A DNA stretch of 64,000 nucleotides, taken from the NCBI GenBank assembly GCA_022570795.1, contig JAKUDP010000004.1, forward strand, positions 2,046,001 through 2,110,000. Direction: 5' to 3'. Of the stretch, positions 11,639-21,280 are shown in pieces (the first letter of the stretch is position 1; each line of letters starts with the position of its first letter). Position numbers and translations under genes: made by a program. Under the pieces are notes generated by a model. It was not told where the DNA came from and searched no databases. It saw only the letters and a program-made list of their open reading frames with translations. The stretch is from Sphaerulina vaccinii (lineage: Eukaryota > Ascomycota > Dothideomycetes > Mycosphaerellales > Mycosphaerellaceae).

Positions 11639-12169
11639 CTTGCTGGGTTTCGATATGGTACGACAAAGGACCGCGTTTCTTGATGTGTAGCACTTCTATG
11701 GGTAATCAGATTAGTTATTCACTTACCTGTAACCTCATATCCTCGGGCATTGAGCAGTGTTGCCCGGGCTACCCCTCTCTGCAGACGCGTTGGGATGCGA
11801 ACGAGCAGAATACGCGCCACGAGTCGACGAGTGCTACACATTGTAGTAAGACCACCCTGGGTCGCCTGGGCACAGCTGGGATTCAATTCGCGAGGATGCA
11901 TGTTGATGCGCAAGACAGGAAGCAGGTCTAGCAAGAAGAGATGGTGGATGCCCCTAGCTTTGCGTCACGGGAACTGGCTTCGCTTTCGTGTACCTGGAAA
12001 CTCTCTTGTTGCTTTCGCCCTGCTTGATGCTGCTTCGTAGGAAGAGCGACTCGACGACTACTCACCTTTGCTTACTCGAGCCTGTTTTGGAAGGAACACA
12101 GGTGTCGTGCCTCGTCAGAACTAACGATATAGTAATACAGATGTTGAACTGCTCATCTGAACTTGGATC
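11639..12169. other. Divergent promoter region
   Basis: Lies between the leftward acyl-CoA dehydrogenase and a rightward gene, so it should hold both promoters. On the - strand an Arg-rich open stretch (about 11719-11840) resembles a mitochondrial leader and has a GTAAGT donor, but none of the acceptors I tried joins it in frame to the dehydrogenase, so I did not add it. Confidence 0.5.
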
Positions 12170-12934
12170 ATGTTGACCTTCATCATATACACTACTCTTC
12201 TTGTGGTAGCCTGGCTTCTGCCAACCATGCTCTCCAGGCGCGGACAACCACGACTAGCACAGACCCCGTCTTCCGTTACAGATCAGATCCGTCATATTCC
12301 TACGAGACGCGAAGCGTCGTCTGTCCAGTACCCAATAACTCCCGAAGACGTATCTCGTGCGGTGCGATATATTCAGAAGGCTACCGCGTCAAACATACCA
12401 CCCGAGCTACTCAAGCCCATACTCTTCTACGCAGACTACGACTGCATACACTTCAGAGCGCACTCAGACACTACCGTAACGAGACGGAGCAACAATCCCG
12501 AGATATGTTACATCAGAACTGAGCCCCTGAAGTACATCTCACCCATCAACACTGATAGCAGCGGCTTCGAGCGGAATGGTAGGCTGCGAGCTTTACGAGT
12601 GGAAGTGACTGGCAGAGATCAGGGATGGGGTGGCGATGCAAGTGGAAGCTGGAGCTGGTTTGAGGTTGTGAGGAGACCCGCGGCGACAGGAGCGACAGGT
12701 AGAAGAAGTCAGGCACAACCACAGAGCAGCTTGAGATTGGCGCATAATGCTGTGGCTTCCAAGGAGTGGCAGCATCATAAGATGGACAGCGATAGCAACG
12801 AGCAGCTGCGAACATGGGCTCAAGACCTACAGAACGGCGATCGCGTGTGCATCATGCTTATGGCTCGATATCCAGGCTGGTCGTGCAGTGCTTCCCGTGG
12901 GAGCATCGATATCGAAGTAGAGGTATGGCGCTGA
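12170..12934 (+). CDS. Lineage-specific protein with N-terminal membrane anchor
   Basis: Single exon, 254 residues, not recognised. Residues 1-20 (MLTFIIYTTLLVVAWLLPTM) form a hydrophobic signal anchor. A central part, about 55-90, reads like a small helical region (ITPEDVSRAVRYIQ). The C-terminal two thirds look like a beta-rich domain: LRALRVEVTGRDQGWGGD, SWSWFEVVRR, LAHNAVASKEWQHHK, and DRVCIMLMARYPGWSCS followed by IDIEVEVWR. This arrangement (T-x-RDQGW, WFE, N-x-x-A-x-xEWQ, R-x-PGW) recurs in uncharacterised ascomycete proteins, sometimes next to F-box or ankyrin parts, and probably forms a ligand- or sugar-binding-like fold (inference). Function unknown. Confidence 0.65.
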   Translation: MLTFIIYTTLLVVAWLLPTMLSRRGQPRLAQTPSSVTDQIRHIPTRREASSVQYPITPEDVSRAVRYIQKATASNIPPELLKPILFYADYDCIHFRAHSDTTVTRRSNNPEICYIRTEPLKYISPINTDSSGFERNGRLRALRVEVTGRDQGWGGDASGSWSWFEVVRRPAATGATGRRSQAQPQSSLRLAHNAVASKEWQHHKMDSDSNEQLRTWAQDLQNGDRVCIMLMARYPGWSCSASRGSIDIEVEVWR

Positions 12935-13470
12935 TCGTATCGCCTACTCGAGGCACGTCGAGGCCGACTTCGAGGCTGACCCACATGTGCCGAGCATACA
13001 ACATACGACATGCGATGGGGCCGATCGGTGGGTCAAGCACATGGTCGAGATATACACGTAGCGACGTATCTGCGCCAGCGACATCAGGGACTTACAGCTG
13101 AAAAAGCCACATCGTCTCCATCGCAGGAAGCTGCCTACGCTCAATCTGACCACTTCAGCCTGCTGAGGCCCAAGTGCACGACTTCGCAGAATCATGTACC
13201 AGCAGAGCTATAGCTATGCTTCGCATTCGTCAGGCGAGTGGCGGTTATCTTAATGCAGCTGTCACAGCGCTCGCGGCTGGGCACTAGATGGTCACACAAC
13301 ATGAGTCTGACCACCATCATGGCGCTATCGGCGCTTCCGAAGTAGCTATAGCATCTGCGGCGCGCGAGTAGAACTACACATCAGGATATCATGGGCATAG
13401 ACCATCTCTATAAGAATGCTCACGGAGTGCCTCTCCTGATGATTGGCAACAAGTGATCATCACGACGAGC
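12935..13470. other. Intergenic
   Basis: Between two rightward genes. Nothing beyond a likely terminator and promoter; no repeat or RNA gene recognised. Confidence 0.5.
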
Positions 13471-14379
13471 ATGAACAGCGAAACGAACTCTTCGTCGATA
13501 GAGCCTCCTTGCGAGGCCAACGCGGATGTTGTTGGGCCTGGCGTATGGCTTCAAGGCTATGATTCGAGCTGCGCTGACAACTCGTAGGTCTTCGCGTCGT
13601 TCGTGGCCTCCATGGTGCTCTCGTTCGGTCTCTCCTTCGCTCTACTCGTAATCAATGCACACGCGCGCAGGACACGTCAACCTTATCGTGCACAAAGCCC
13701 GAGCACGTGGAGCAAGATCCTGGCCTATGCGCTCGATGGTCTGGGATTGGCGCAGCTAGTCAATGGACTGGGCCTTACAGTATGCTCTTTGCTCATGTTC
13801 TGGACCACATTACGAGATCCACATGCTATGCTGGCGCTCTCGCAGTGTCTACTAGGCACCTTCACACAAGCTCCGATCATGACACTTTTGCTTGAGGCCA
13901 ACAAGATGAGAAGACGACCTTTCTTGGTGCGCGCTGTGCTGAATCTTTCTCAGACTGGAGTGATACTTGTTGCGTGGTTCATAGGAAAGAAACCGAGAAC
14001 AGGAGCGATGAGGACTACGGGCATCATCCTATCAATCCTGATAGTGCACACCTTGGTTTGCAGCATGGCACTGGGTAGCATGGTGTTCGTTCCAAAAGAT
14101 GGCAGCCGGACCACATGGCTCAAGCACAACTCGATCATCGTCAGCTCGATCAGCTTCGCCAGCTCACTCGGTATCCTGGCGCTCATGGTATACCTCAAGT
14201 TCTTCAACGACGTCTGTGAACTGAATACAGGTGCTGATAACATGTGGACGTTCGGGCAGATCTTGCCAATGGTAGTGCTGTTAGCTGTGCCGATTGCTGT
14301 CTTTGAAGGCTGGACTGGCAAGTGCTCAGTTGTATATTCTGTCTATTTCAGCACTGACAGCCACTCTAGAGCGAAATGA
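13471..14379 (+). CDS. Fungal multi-pass membrane protein, unknown function
   Basis: Two exons, 13471-13542 and 13588-14379, with a 45 nt intron (13543-13587, GTATGG...CGTAG, branch GCTGAC); product 287 residues. The join reads CEANADVVGPG/VFASFVAS. Ascomycetes have a family of integral membrane proteins that open with a short Cys/Asn/Asp motif before the first helix, which supports the start. About seven hydrophobic segments follow (roughly 25-48, 62-88, 98-120, 130-152, 162-187, 200-225, 238-258). No transporter signature is seen. The C-terminus is uncertain: a GCAAGT donor at 14321 and acceptor at 14354 would replace the last residues with a longer acidic tail, but the 34 nt intron would be unusually short. 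Confidence 0.7.
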
Positions 14380-15489
14380 AGAGGAGACTCTGCCAGAGAC
14401 TGTCCAGTCTGGGCAATATGTCATGATCAGTGGATCACAGCACGAGCTAATGCCCAGGGCAAGAACGACTTGAGGTTACATGTATCTGGAGAATGAAGAG
14501 AGGCAATCATGCCAGTATCCAACATGAAACATGCATTGTTCTCAAAGCGATAGTCAAGCCATCTGTTCCAAGTTTCTGCTTACACTGCGAAGATGTAGGT
14601 CATGTCAAGTTGGTCGCCATACAGAATCTCAAACGTCGACATTTCCTGGAAATCGCTAATTCAGCTTTTTGCAGATTACAACACACGATCGCACTCAATC
14701 GAGCTATAACTTCCCAAACATTGATATATCGATCAAGAACATCCGATGGCTTATCTAAAATATTGACTAGACCACCTGCTGTCGTCCCACTATCGTCCCA
14801 CTATCGTCCCAGTAGTTTCGGGCAACCCTAAGCAGCTCTCCCAAGGAACACAATTGTTTCCAGTTGCTGGCCTGTCCCGCGTCACACTAGCCTGGTGATT
14901 GCACTCGACGGAGAAGAGCCTGACCGCCGAATCAAAGTGCTGGAGTCTCTCATGCGATGGAGGAGCGAAATAAACACATTTCTGTGGTACGATATGGGCT
15001 ATTTCGATGTCTGTGAACTCCTCCAAGGAATCTCTAGCTCAATCGTCTGGTACATGAGTGTCATAGTGTTTGGAGCTATGCAGAGACAGATGCAGTCGGG
15101 CTGTGGAAAGTAGGAGGTGTGGCCTCACATATGTCAATCCTTGAGCGTTGTAGCTTTTCATCTCGACTATCCTCGAAGCTTTGCAATCCCGACTGGTCTT
15201 CGAGTACAGTAAGTAGCATAGCTGTCGAGTATGATCCGGAGAAGATGTCCACAGAGGTGCCATTGCATCACCGCTAGCACTCATGTGAATGTAAGAGTGG
15301 ACTTAGTGAAAACAGTGCTTTTCTAGTGTGCTATCGCCTAATCTGAAAAAATCAATCGTATCCTCGCTCGCTCTCTGCTATGCCCACCACATTACCCAGG
15401 CGACCTGTCTGGAGCTCCAATGGCTCAGTCGCTACTCATTAGCAGAGAGCCAGCTCCTCGATATGCCGTATGTCAAGGTAAGAAGCCAA
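14380..15489. other. Intergenic
   Basis: 1.1 kb between convergent genes. Only short open frames without codon-like character. A small triplication of a TCCCACTATCG-like unit lies near 14785-14815. Otherwise nothing seen. Confidence 0.5.
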
Positions 15490-17582
15490 TTAGGCCTCCA
15501 TATCATCGTCAGAATCCTCCAAAACAAGCTCACCACGGTCACGAGCAGCCTGCTTAGCCTCCTCCAAGTAGATACGGTTCTGTCCCTCGTAGCCTTCGTA
15601 AGTCATCATGAACTCCAAGTCAGTACTCTTCAGCTTGTGCTCAGTGTGAGCGAAGCTGTTGGCAGCATCCTCTTCAGCAAGACGCTCAACCAGCTGCTCC
15701 TTCCTACCAGTGTGAGGCAGAAGCTCAGATTTGCACACCTCTCTGAGCTGGGGAACGGAGAGCGATGCATCAAACTCCGCAAGACGAGCAACCACCTCTG
15801 CATGGCTTTCCTCATCTTGACGAGCAGGCGTGATCTCGCGTCGCAGGAAGGTACGTCGCAACTCCTTGTTGGTGCAGATGGAGCGAGGGTTGAGAAGAGA
15901 CTCGCGTGTGACGATAGCCTTGACGAAGGCTTGTTCTGGTGCAGTTGATGCCGTGCTGACAGCGACCTCATCCTCCAACTCGTCAACAGGCTCACATGCA
16001 GGAGTACTCCTAATCTTTGCGGCGGCACTAACACGAGCTTGACGAATTGGGAGCGCGCGCTTAGCGACCGGAGCTCTCTTGATCCGCTTGGAGGTGAAGT
16101 TGGCGACAGAGTCGGCACGGGTGATGTCGTCCTCATCATCGGCATCTTCGTCACTGGCAGAGCCCAGCATGTCATCGTGATCCTCTTCTTCCTCTTCAGT
16201 GTCCCAATCATAGTTGGTCGCACCTTGCTTCTTTCCAGGCGTGGAAGTGGAGGGGCGCTGCCGAGTCTTGGCCTTGCCGAAGAGATGCTTTCCAGTGATT
16301 CGAAGGTAGATCTCCTGCTCGACTCGGATCTTTTCAGCCTCCCAATCCCGCTCCAGACGCATCTTCTCCAGGTGCTGCTCCTTTGCGATGCGTGCTGCGC
16401 GGCGAGTGGCCTCTTTCTCATCTTTGAGGCGTTTAATTTCCTTGGCGATGTCTTGCTTTCGCAGAATCTCTGCCTGTTGTTGTCTGACCTTTTCATGCTT
16501 GGCCTCCTTCTGCTCATCGATACGAGCCTGCCGTAATGCCTCAAGATCTTTCTTGTCCTGCTCCAAGCTAGCGCGAAATGCCTTTCTGGCGGCGATGCGT
16601 TCATCGCGGAGCATGCGACGGCCCTCCTGATCATTGTCGAGCTCGATTGCTGGCAGGGCAGTGCCATCGAGGATCTCTTTGACGCGCTGGCGACAAGCCT
16701 TGGCGGTGTACTTGCGCTTCGCGATCCTGTCAGCAAGGTAGATGGACACTTCCTGCCATTTCTTCTCCTCTAGGATCTGGAGCCGCTGCTGGTATTTCTT
16801 ATCGACTTCGTCTTTGATTTCCTGGAGGATATCATCCTGGTTGGAGTCAGCTTGACGTGGTCGTCAGTACTTCCACGGAGACAAACACATACCTCTCCCT
16901 CGTGCCAATCACTCAGCTCGTCGTCAAGACGTTCATCCTCGCGTTCTTCGAGGGCCTTGCGCAGGCGTAGCCAACGAGAACCAACTGTCTTGCCAACATA
17001 CCGCATGCGGCCTTCCTCTGCGAGTTTGTTTGCCACGTATTCGTCGCTGTAGGCCTGTTGTTTGAGCTCAATGATGCGAGCATCGTCGGAATCGTAATCG
17101 GCGGTGATGCGTTTGGAGACTGGCGCGAGGCCGCCTGGTACACGGCGCGTCTTCTTCTTGGTGGGCTCATCCTCATCTTCCTCGACTTCACCTGTTTCGC
17201 CGGTTTGTGGGTTGTAGTAGCCAGTGGCGGGGTTCCAGAGCTAGAAAGTATCTCTGTCAGCATCTCGGATCCAAATTGCAGCTGTCTGCAACTTCGCGAG
17301 CGTTGTGGGTCCGGAGAGCGCAGAGAGATTGCGGAAAGATACTCACATCGGCGTCGTCAGATTCGCTCTCCTCGTGGAGGGTGAACTCGTTCTTGCGTAA
17401 CTGTGCGATGGCTTCGGCGGCTATGTCTGTGGTCAGCTTCTTCTCTGAAACGACGCGGACTGTGGTCTGCCTCGAAACTTGACATCGAGTGCCTTGGATG
17501 CCGTATTTATACGGAGATACTCACGCGTGTTGAGCGGCTGTGGTGCACCACCCCAGAACATGCCCATCGACATGTCTGCCAT
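15490..17582 (-). CDS. Nuclear protein with Myb/SANT-like and SAP-like regions
   Basis: Four exons: 17582-17525, 17459-17347, 17240-16893 and 16836-15490, with introns of 65, 106 and 56 nt; product 621 residues. Residues 48-70 are helical and acidic; a motif LWNPATGYYNPQTGE follows the second junction. Residues about 98-145 (DDARIIELKQQAYSDEYVANKL, then VGSRWLRLRKAL) and about 174-225 (KKWQEVSIYLADR, then YTAKACRQRVKEI) resemble two helix-turn-helix Myb/SANT repeats. A long, highly charged coiled-coil region (230-350) follows, then acidic and basic low-complexity runs, and near 530-570 a SAP-like motif (LSVPQLREVCKSELLPHTGRKEQLVERL). This architecture points to a chromatin- or DNA-associated protein found across Dothideomycetes, with no assigned role that I know of. 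The second acceptor (17460) is the only one near it that keeps frame. Confidence 0.78.
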
Positions 17583-18109
17583 GTTTGCTGATTCGTGTTG
17601 CGAGATTGTGTGTTGTTTCTCGGTTGATATGAGGTGCCGAATTGACGCGTGGTTGGTGTTGTTGGCGTGGTCAATGTTGATGTCGCAGAGAAGCTCGTTT
17701 CGGAGAAGCTTGTTTCGAAGCCGCGATCGAGAAGTGAACTGTCGCTGCCGCCTCACACACAGCGGACGTTTTAGGGGAAGGAGTGTCGGTCCACAAGCGT
17801 ATCTCCAATTCGCAGGATATTCCTGCCACTGGGCACAGATGAGAGTGGATGGCTTGGTCAGCATGTGTTGTCAGAGAGAGTTGTCTTCGGAGAGAAGAGT
17901 ATATGTACTATTCAGCCCAGGTTAGCTTTTATCTCGGCGTACCCTCTGAGAATTCACTTATTGCTCTTGCTTTTACTGTCGTTCTCTAATAAAGTCAACA
18001 ACCAGGGTAATGACGATCGGGCCATTGTACCATGTGCTCTGTCACACGCACACAGAGACAGCTTTGTAGTGAGTTTGATACATTACCTATGATACATTAC
18101 CTATGTGAT
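17583..18109. other. Intergenic, ends in a 14-bp duplication
   Basis: Promoter side of the Myb/SANT-like gene. Two adjacent copies of ATACATTACCTATG sit at about 18078-18105, just before a larger degenerate array; the same word recurs near 18722. Confidence 0.5.
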
Positions 18110-18975
18110 GCCCATCACCGCCGTGCGGTAAGCCCTCCCGGGAAGTGAATGATGGATTATGTCCATCACCCGCCGTGCAGTAGGATCCCCTAGGAAGTGA
18201 ATGGTCGAGAAATTACGACCGATCTCGCCAGTACGAGGAAATCTATGCTACCGAATCCTCTATCGGTATGCCCGCCTTGTTTCTCCTGTCTTTCGGAGAT
18301 GCAAGCTCGATAGCTAGCTTATAATCTCGATCATCGCCATGCAATGAGCTCTCCTATAGTTGAATCATTAAAATCGTTCGAATCGTTCCTGAAGTCGGAG
18401 GTGCAGTGAACCCTCATAGGAGGTGAATGGTCGAGACATTGTTCACAATCTCAACGGCGCTCGAAGTTCCATGCTACCAGATCCCCAGCCAGTATGGCAC
18501 CCTCGTCTGTCCTGTCCTCCAGAGATGCACGCCCAGCAGCTAGCTTGGGACGTCTTTTACCGCCGTGGATTCAAGTCTCCTGGGATATGAATGACTGAGA
18601 GACCGCGAATTGTCTCGGTGAGACTCATATATCTATGCCGCCAAATCTTCCATCGAGATGGCACTTCGTGTCTCTCATCCTTACGGAGACAGCTTTACAG
18701 TTAGTATTGGTGCACCACGTACACATTACCTATGCCCTCGTGTGCGAATAATTTCCATGCCACCAGAGTCCCAACCCATATGCGGCCTCGCTCTGACCTG
18801 TGGTTTAGAGATCGAATCTCTAAACAGCTTGTCATCTCCACCACCGCCGTGCAATAGGATCTCCTGGGATATGGACAATCGATAACTCGTGAATGATCTC
18901 AATGGCGCTTGAGCTCCTATACCACCAGGTCTCCCATCCACGCGCGAGCCCTTTCTTGAGCCACTTCGGAGATAC
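18110..18975. repeat. Degenerate tandem-repeat array, about 0.87 kb
   Basis: A non-coding array of diverged units. The unit start CGCCGTGCAATAGGATCTCC, or a variant of it, followed by a GAA(T/C)-GGTCGAG-like stretch, recurs near 18116, 18170, 18335, 18398, 18561 and 18843. Other unit parts also repeat: AGCTAGCTT at 18312 and 18536; a (C/T)CGGAGATGCA-like word near 18292, 18517 and (variant) 18960; CCATGCTACCAGAT-like words near 18250, 18470, 18632 and 18755. Full units run about 165-280 bp with gaps and truncations. No frame is conserved, so it is not a protein repeat. Copies differ largely by transitions, consistent with old repeats aged by mutation. Flanks are unique. Confidence 0.7.
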
Positions 18976-19416
18976 CACACGAAGCAATGGTAGTCTTTCA
19001 GATCATGGCAACGCGTAGGCTGGCTCGTTCGGCGAGTGGTCTATACGCGTCGATGAGTGGATTGGCGATGCGATACCCGTGTTAAGGAGCATGATGAGAT
19101 GAGATAAGATGAGATGCAACGCTGTCGTTGTCGCGCGAGGCAGAGGAAACGCGTCGCGGCAAAGTGTGAAGTAGAAGCAGTCCCAGTCGAATGTTGCCGG
19201 AGCTGTCTCCCAAATCCTTGTTCCTCGCGCATCACTCACACCAACTTTGCTGCTCTGGTGACGTATGCCTTCTTTCATGTGCCACCACAAGATCCCAGAG
19301 CTCAGTTGAGCTGTTTTGGTGGGTTGCAAGCAAGATAGTGGTGGTTATCCAAGAAGTTGTCAGGCAGGCAGTGGCATTCTTCTCTCCTTACTCTCTTCCC
19401 TACACAACCTACAATC
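18976..19416. other. Promoter/5' leader region
   Basis: Between the repeat array and the next rightward gene. A pyrimidine-rich tract just before the ATG (about 19376-19410) is typical of fungal transcription start zones. A short GATGAGATGAGAT-like run lies near 19093-19115. Confidence 0.5.
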
Positions 19417-20921
19417 ATGGCCTCCGCCTACTTCACACTACCTTCATTCGCGAGAGCGAAGAAGAACCAGGAAGAACTCCAGAAGACGAATCCGACACAG
19501 CCAGTACTCAAGGACGAAGATGAGAAGTTCTTGGAACGGCATATGTCGCAAGATGAAGGACCAAAGCCTGATCTGCCGCCTCGACCTGCTGCTGAAGTCG
19601 CCAAGATCACAGACGAGGGCGAAGTGAAAGAGGCATCACCAGCAGAAGTCAAGGAAGCAGAAGGCGATGTCGTCGTTGTGCCAGAAACACAGCCAAAGCC
19701 AGCAGACGCGCCAGCTGAGAAGGCGGCGAAGAAGAAAGCTAGCTTTGAATTGCCGAGTCAGGAGGAAGCAGAAGCATTGACACGAGGCTGGAGTTCAGCA
19801 GAGAAGCTAGAAGGCGAGAAGGATACGAGTGGTACTGCCGAGAAGAAGACATGGGCATCATATTTGCCAGCCAAGCTACAACCTGCGAAGAAAGATGGCA
19901 CGACCGAGAAGGCACCTGAGGAACAGAAAGACACCATAGCAGAAGCTCCTGGAAACCAACGAACATGGGGCGAGTATGCCTCGAATCTCGTGCTCTCGAA
20001 CTCCCTGCAAGTCCCCTCCTGGCCCGACTCCTGGACATGGTCAAGAGACAAAGACGCAAAGCCCGAACCAGTCTACAACGAAGATGGTACCATCAATGAG
20101 GAGAAGACGCGCGAGAAGGAAGAAAAGGAAGTCTCCGTGCTGCTTGACAATCTCAATATGTCAGCCATTAACAATCGTGTCTTTGCCTTCAACCAAGAAA
20201 CACAAAAGTTCTACGACCGCTTCGCACAAGTCCTCAAGGACACGATCAATGGTGTGCCGACAGCCTACGATGATATGGACAAGCTGATGCGCGACGCTGG
20301 ACCTACTCTGGAGAAACAGTTCAAGACCATGCCACCTTTCGTGCAGACGCTCGTGAAGAGCTTGCCAGCCAAGATCGGAACTTCGCTGGCCCCAGAGATC
20401 ATGGCTGCTGCGAGTGCAAAGCCTGGCGCGGACATGCAAGCGAAGATGGCTGCGGAGGGCTCATCTAGCTCAAGCAAAACCGGGAACAAAAAGAAGAAGC
20501 GCACGATACCAGGACTGAAGAAGCTGATGAGCAAGGAGGGAGTCGTTGCGACAATGTTGCGAAACACTGTCACTTTCCTCACCACACGCTTTCCTTTCCT
20601 CGCTTCAGCAACGAATGTCGTCCTTTCTCTAGCTGTATTCAGTAAGTCCCATCGCACAACACTGAAGCTATACCTGCTAACAGATCTAAAGTCCTAATGT
20701 TCGTCTTCTGGTACTGCCACAAACGCGGTAAAGAAGTGCGTCTGGCCAACGAGTCTGCTTCCAGTAGCCAGATCATTGAAGAAGATGGCGACATCGAAGT
20801 CTCAGCTTCGGAGAACGAAGACGATGTAACGCAGGCCGAGTTGGAGAAGACGCTCAACCAGCCAGATCCAGCCTCGGTGCCACTACCTAGGACGGAGTCT
20901 GAGCTGGGAGAGAAGAAATGA
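19417..20921 (+). CDS. Uncharacterised charged protein with one C-terminal TM helix
   Basis: Two exons, 19417-20641 and 20692-20921, with a 50 nt intron (branch GCTAAC); product 484 residues. Residues 1-200 are Lys/Glu/Pro-rich and probably disordered. Residues about 200-370 are more ordered (TWGEYASNLVLSNSLQVPSW, then LDNLNMSAINNRVFAF and KFYDRFAQVLKD), ending with a tract that resembles an amphipathic helix. A basic patch (KKKKRTIPGLKKLM) precedes a hydrophobic segment, about 398-428, which the splice junction completes as LAVF/ILMFVFWYC. The last 55 residues are acidic. The likely topology is a large cytosolic N-terminus held to an internal membrane by one helix. No enzyme motif. Probably ascomycete-specific. 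Confidence 0.75.
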
Positions 20922-21280
20922 GCCTGATATTATTGGTACAGAATGATTTTATGATTGCAATGAACGTCGGGACGACAGCACACCTATTCTCTGACTTAGC
21001 TTAGATACCCCTGCTATGGTATGTCTTCCATGCGAAGTCTTGTTTCAAAATTGTACAACGAATGATCATTTCAATACAGCTATGTGAGCAAAGTTGCTGT
21101 GTCCTTCACATACAAATTCCCCAACCAAAGAGCGTCAACAAAAAAGAAGTCTTATGTACTCCCACGGAAAGTTCCATAATCCCTTTCCTCCCAATATCGT
21201 AGTAAACCATTCTCATCATTACTTTCATCGTATCGACGTTTAAGCTTTCTCCGAAGCGTGCTGGATCTCATGGAACGCCG
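20922..21280. other. Convergent 3' flanks
   Basis: Short region between two genes that end towards each other; A/T-richer than its neighbours, fitting 3' untranslated regions. No hairpin of note. Confidence 0.5.

Noticed and set aside
11719..11934. Arg-rich upstream exon of the acyl-CoA dehydrogenase
   Set aside because: None of the acceptors tried joins it in frame, and the protein already ends in a PTS1 signal.
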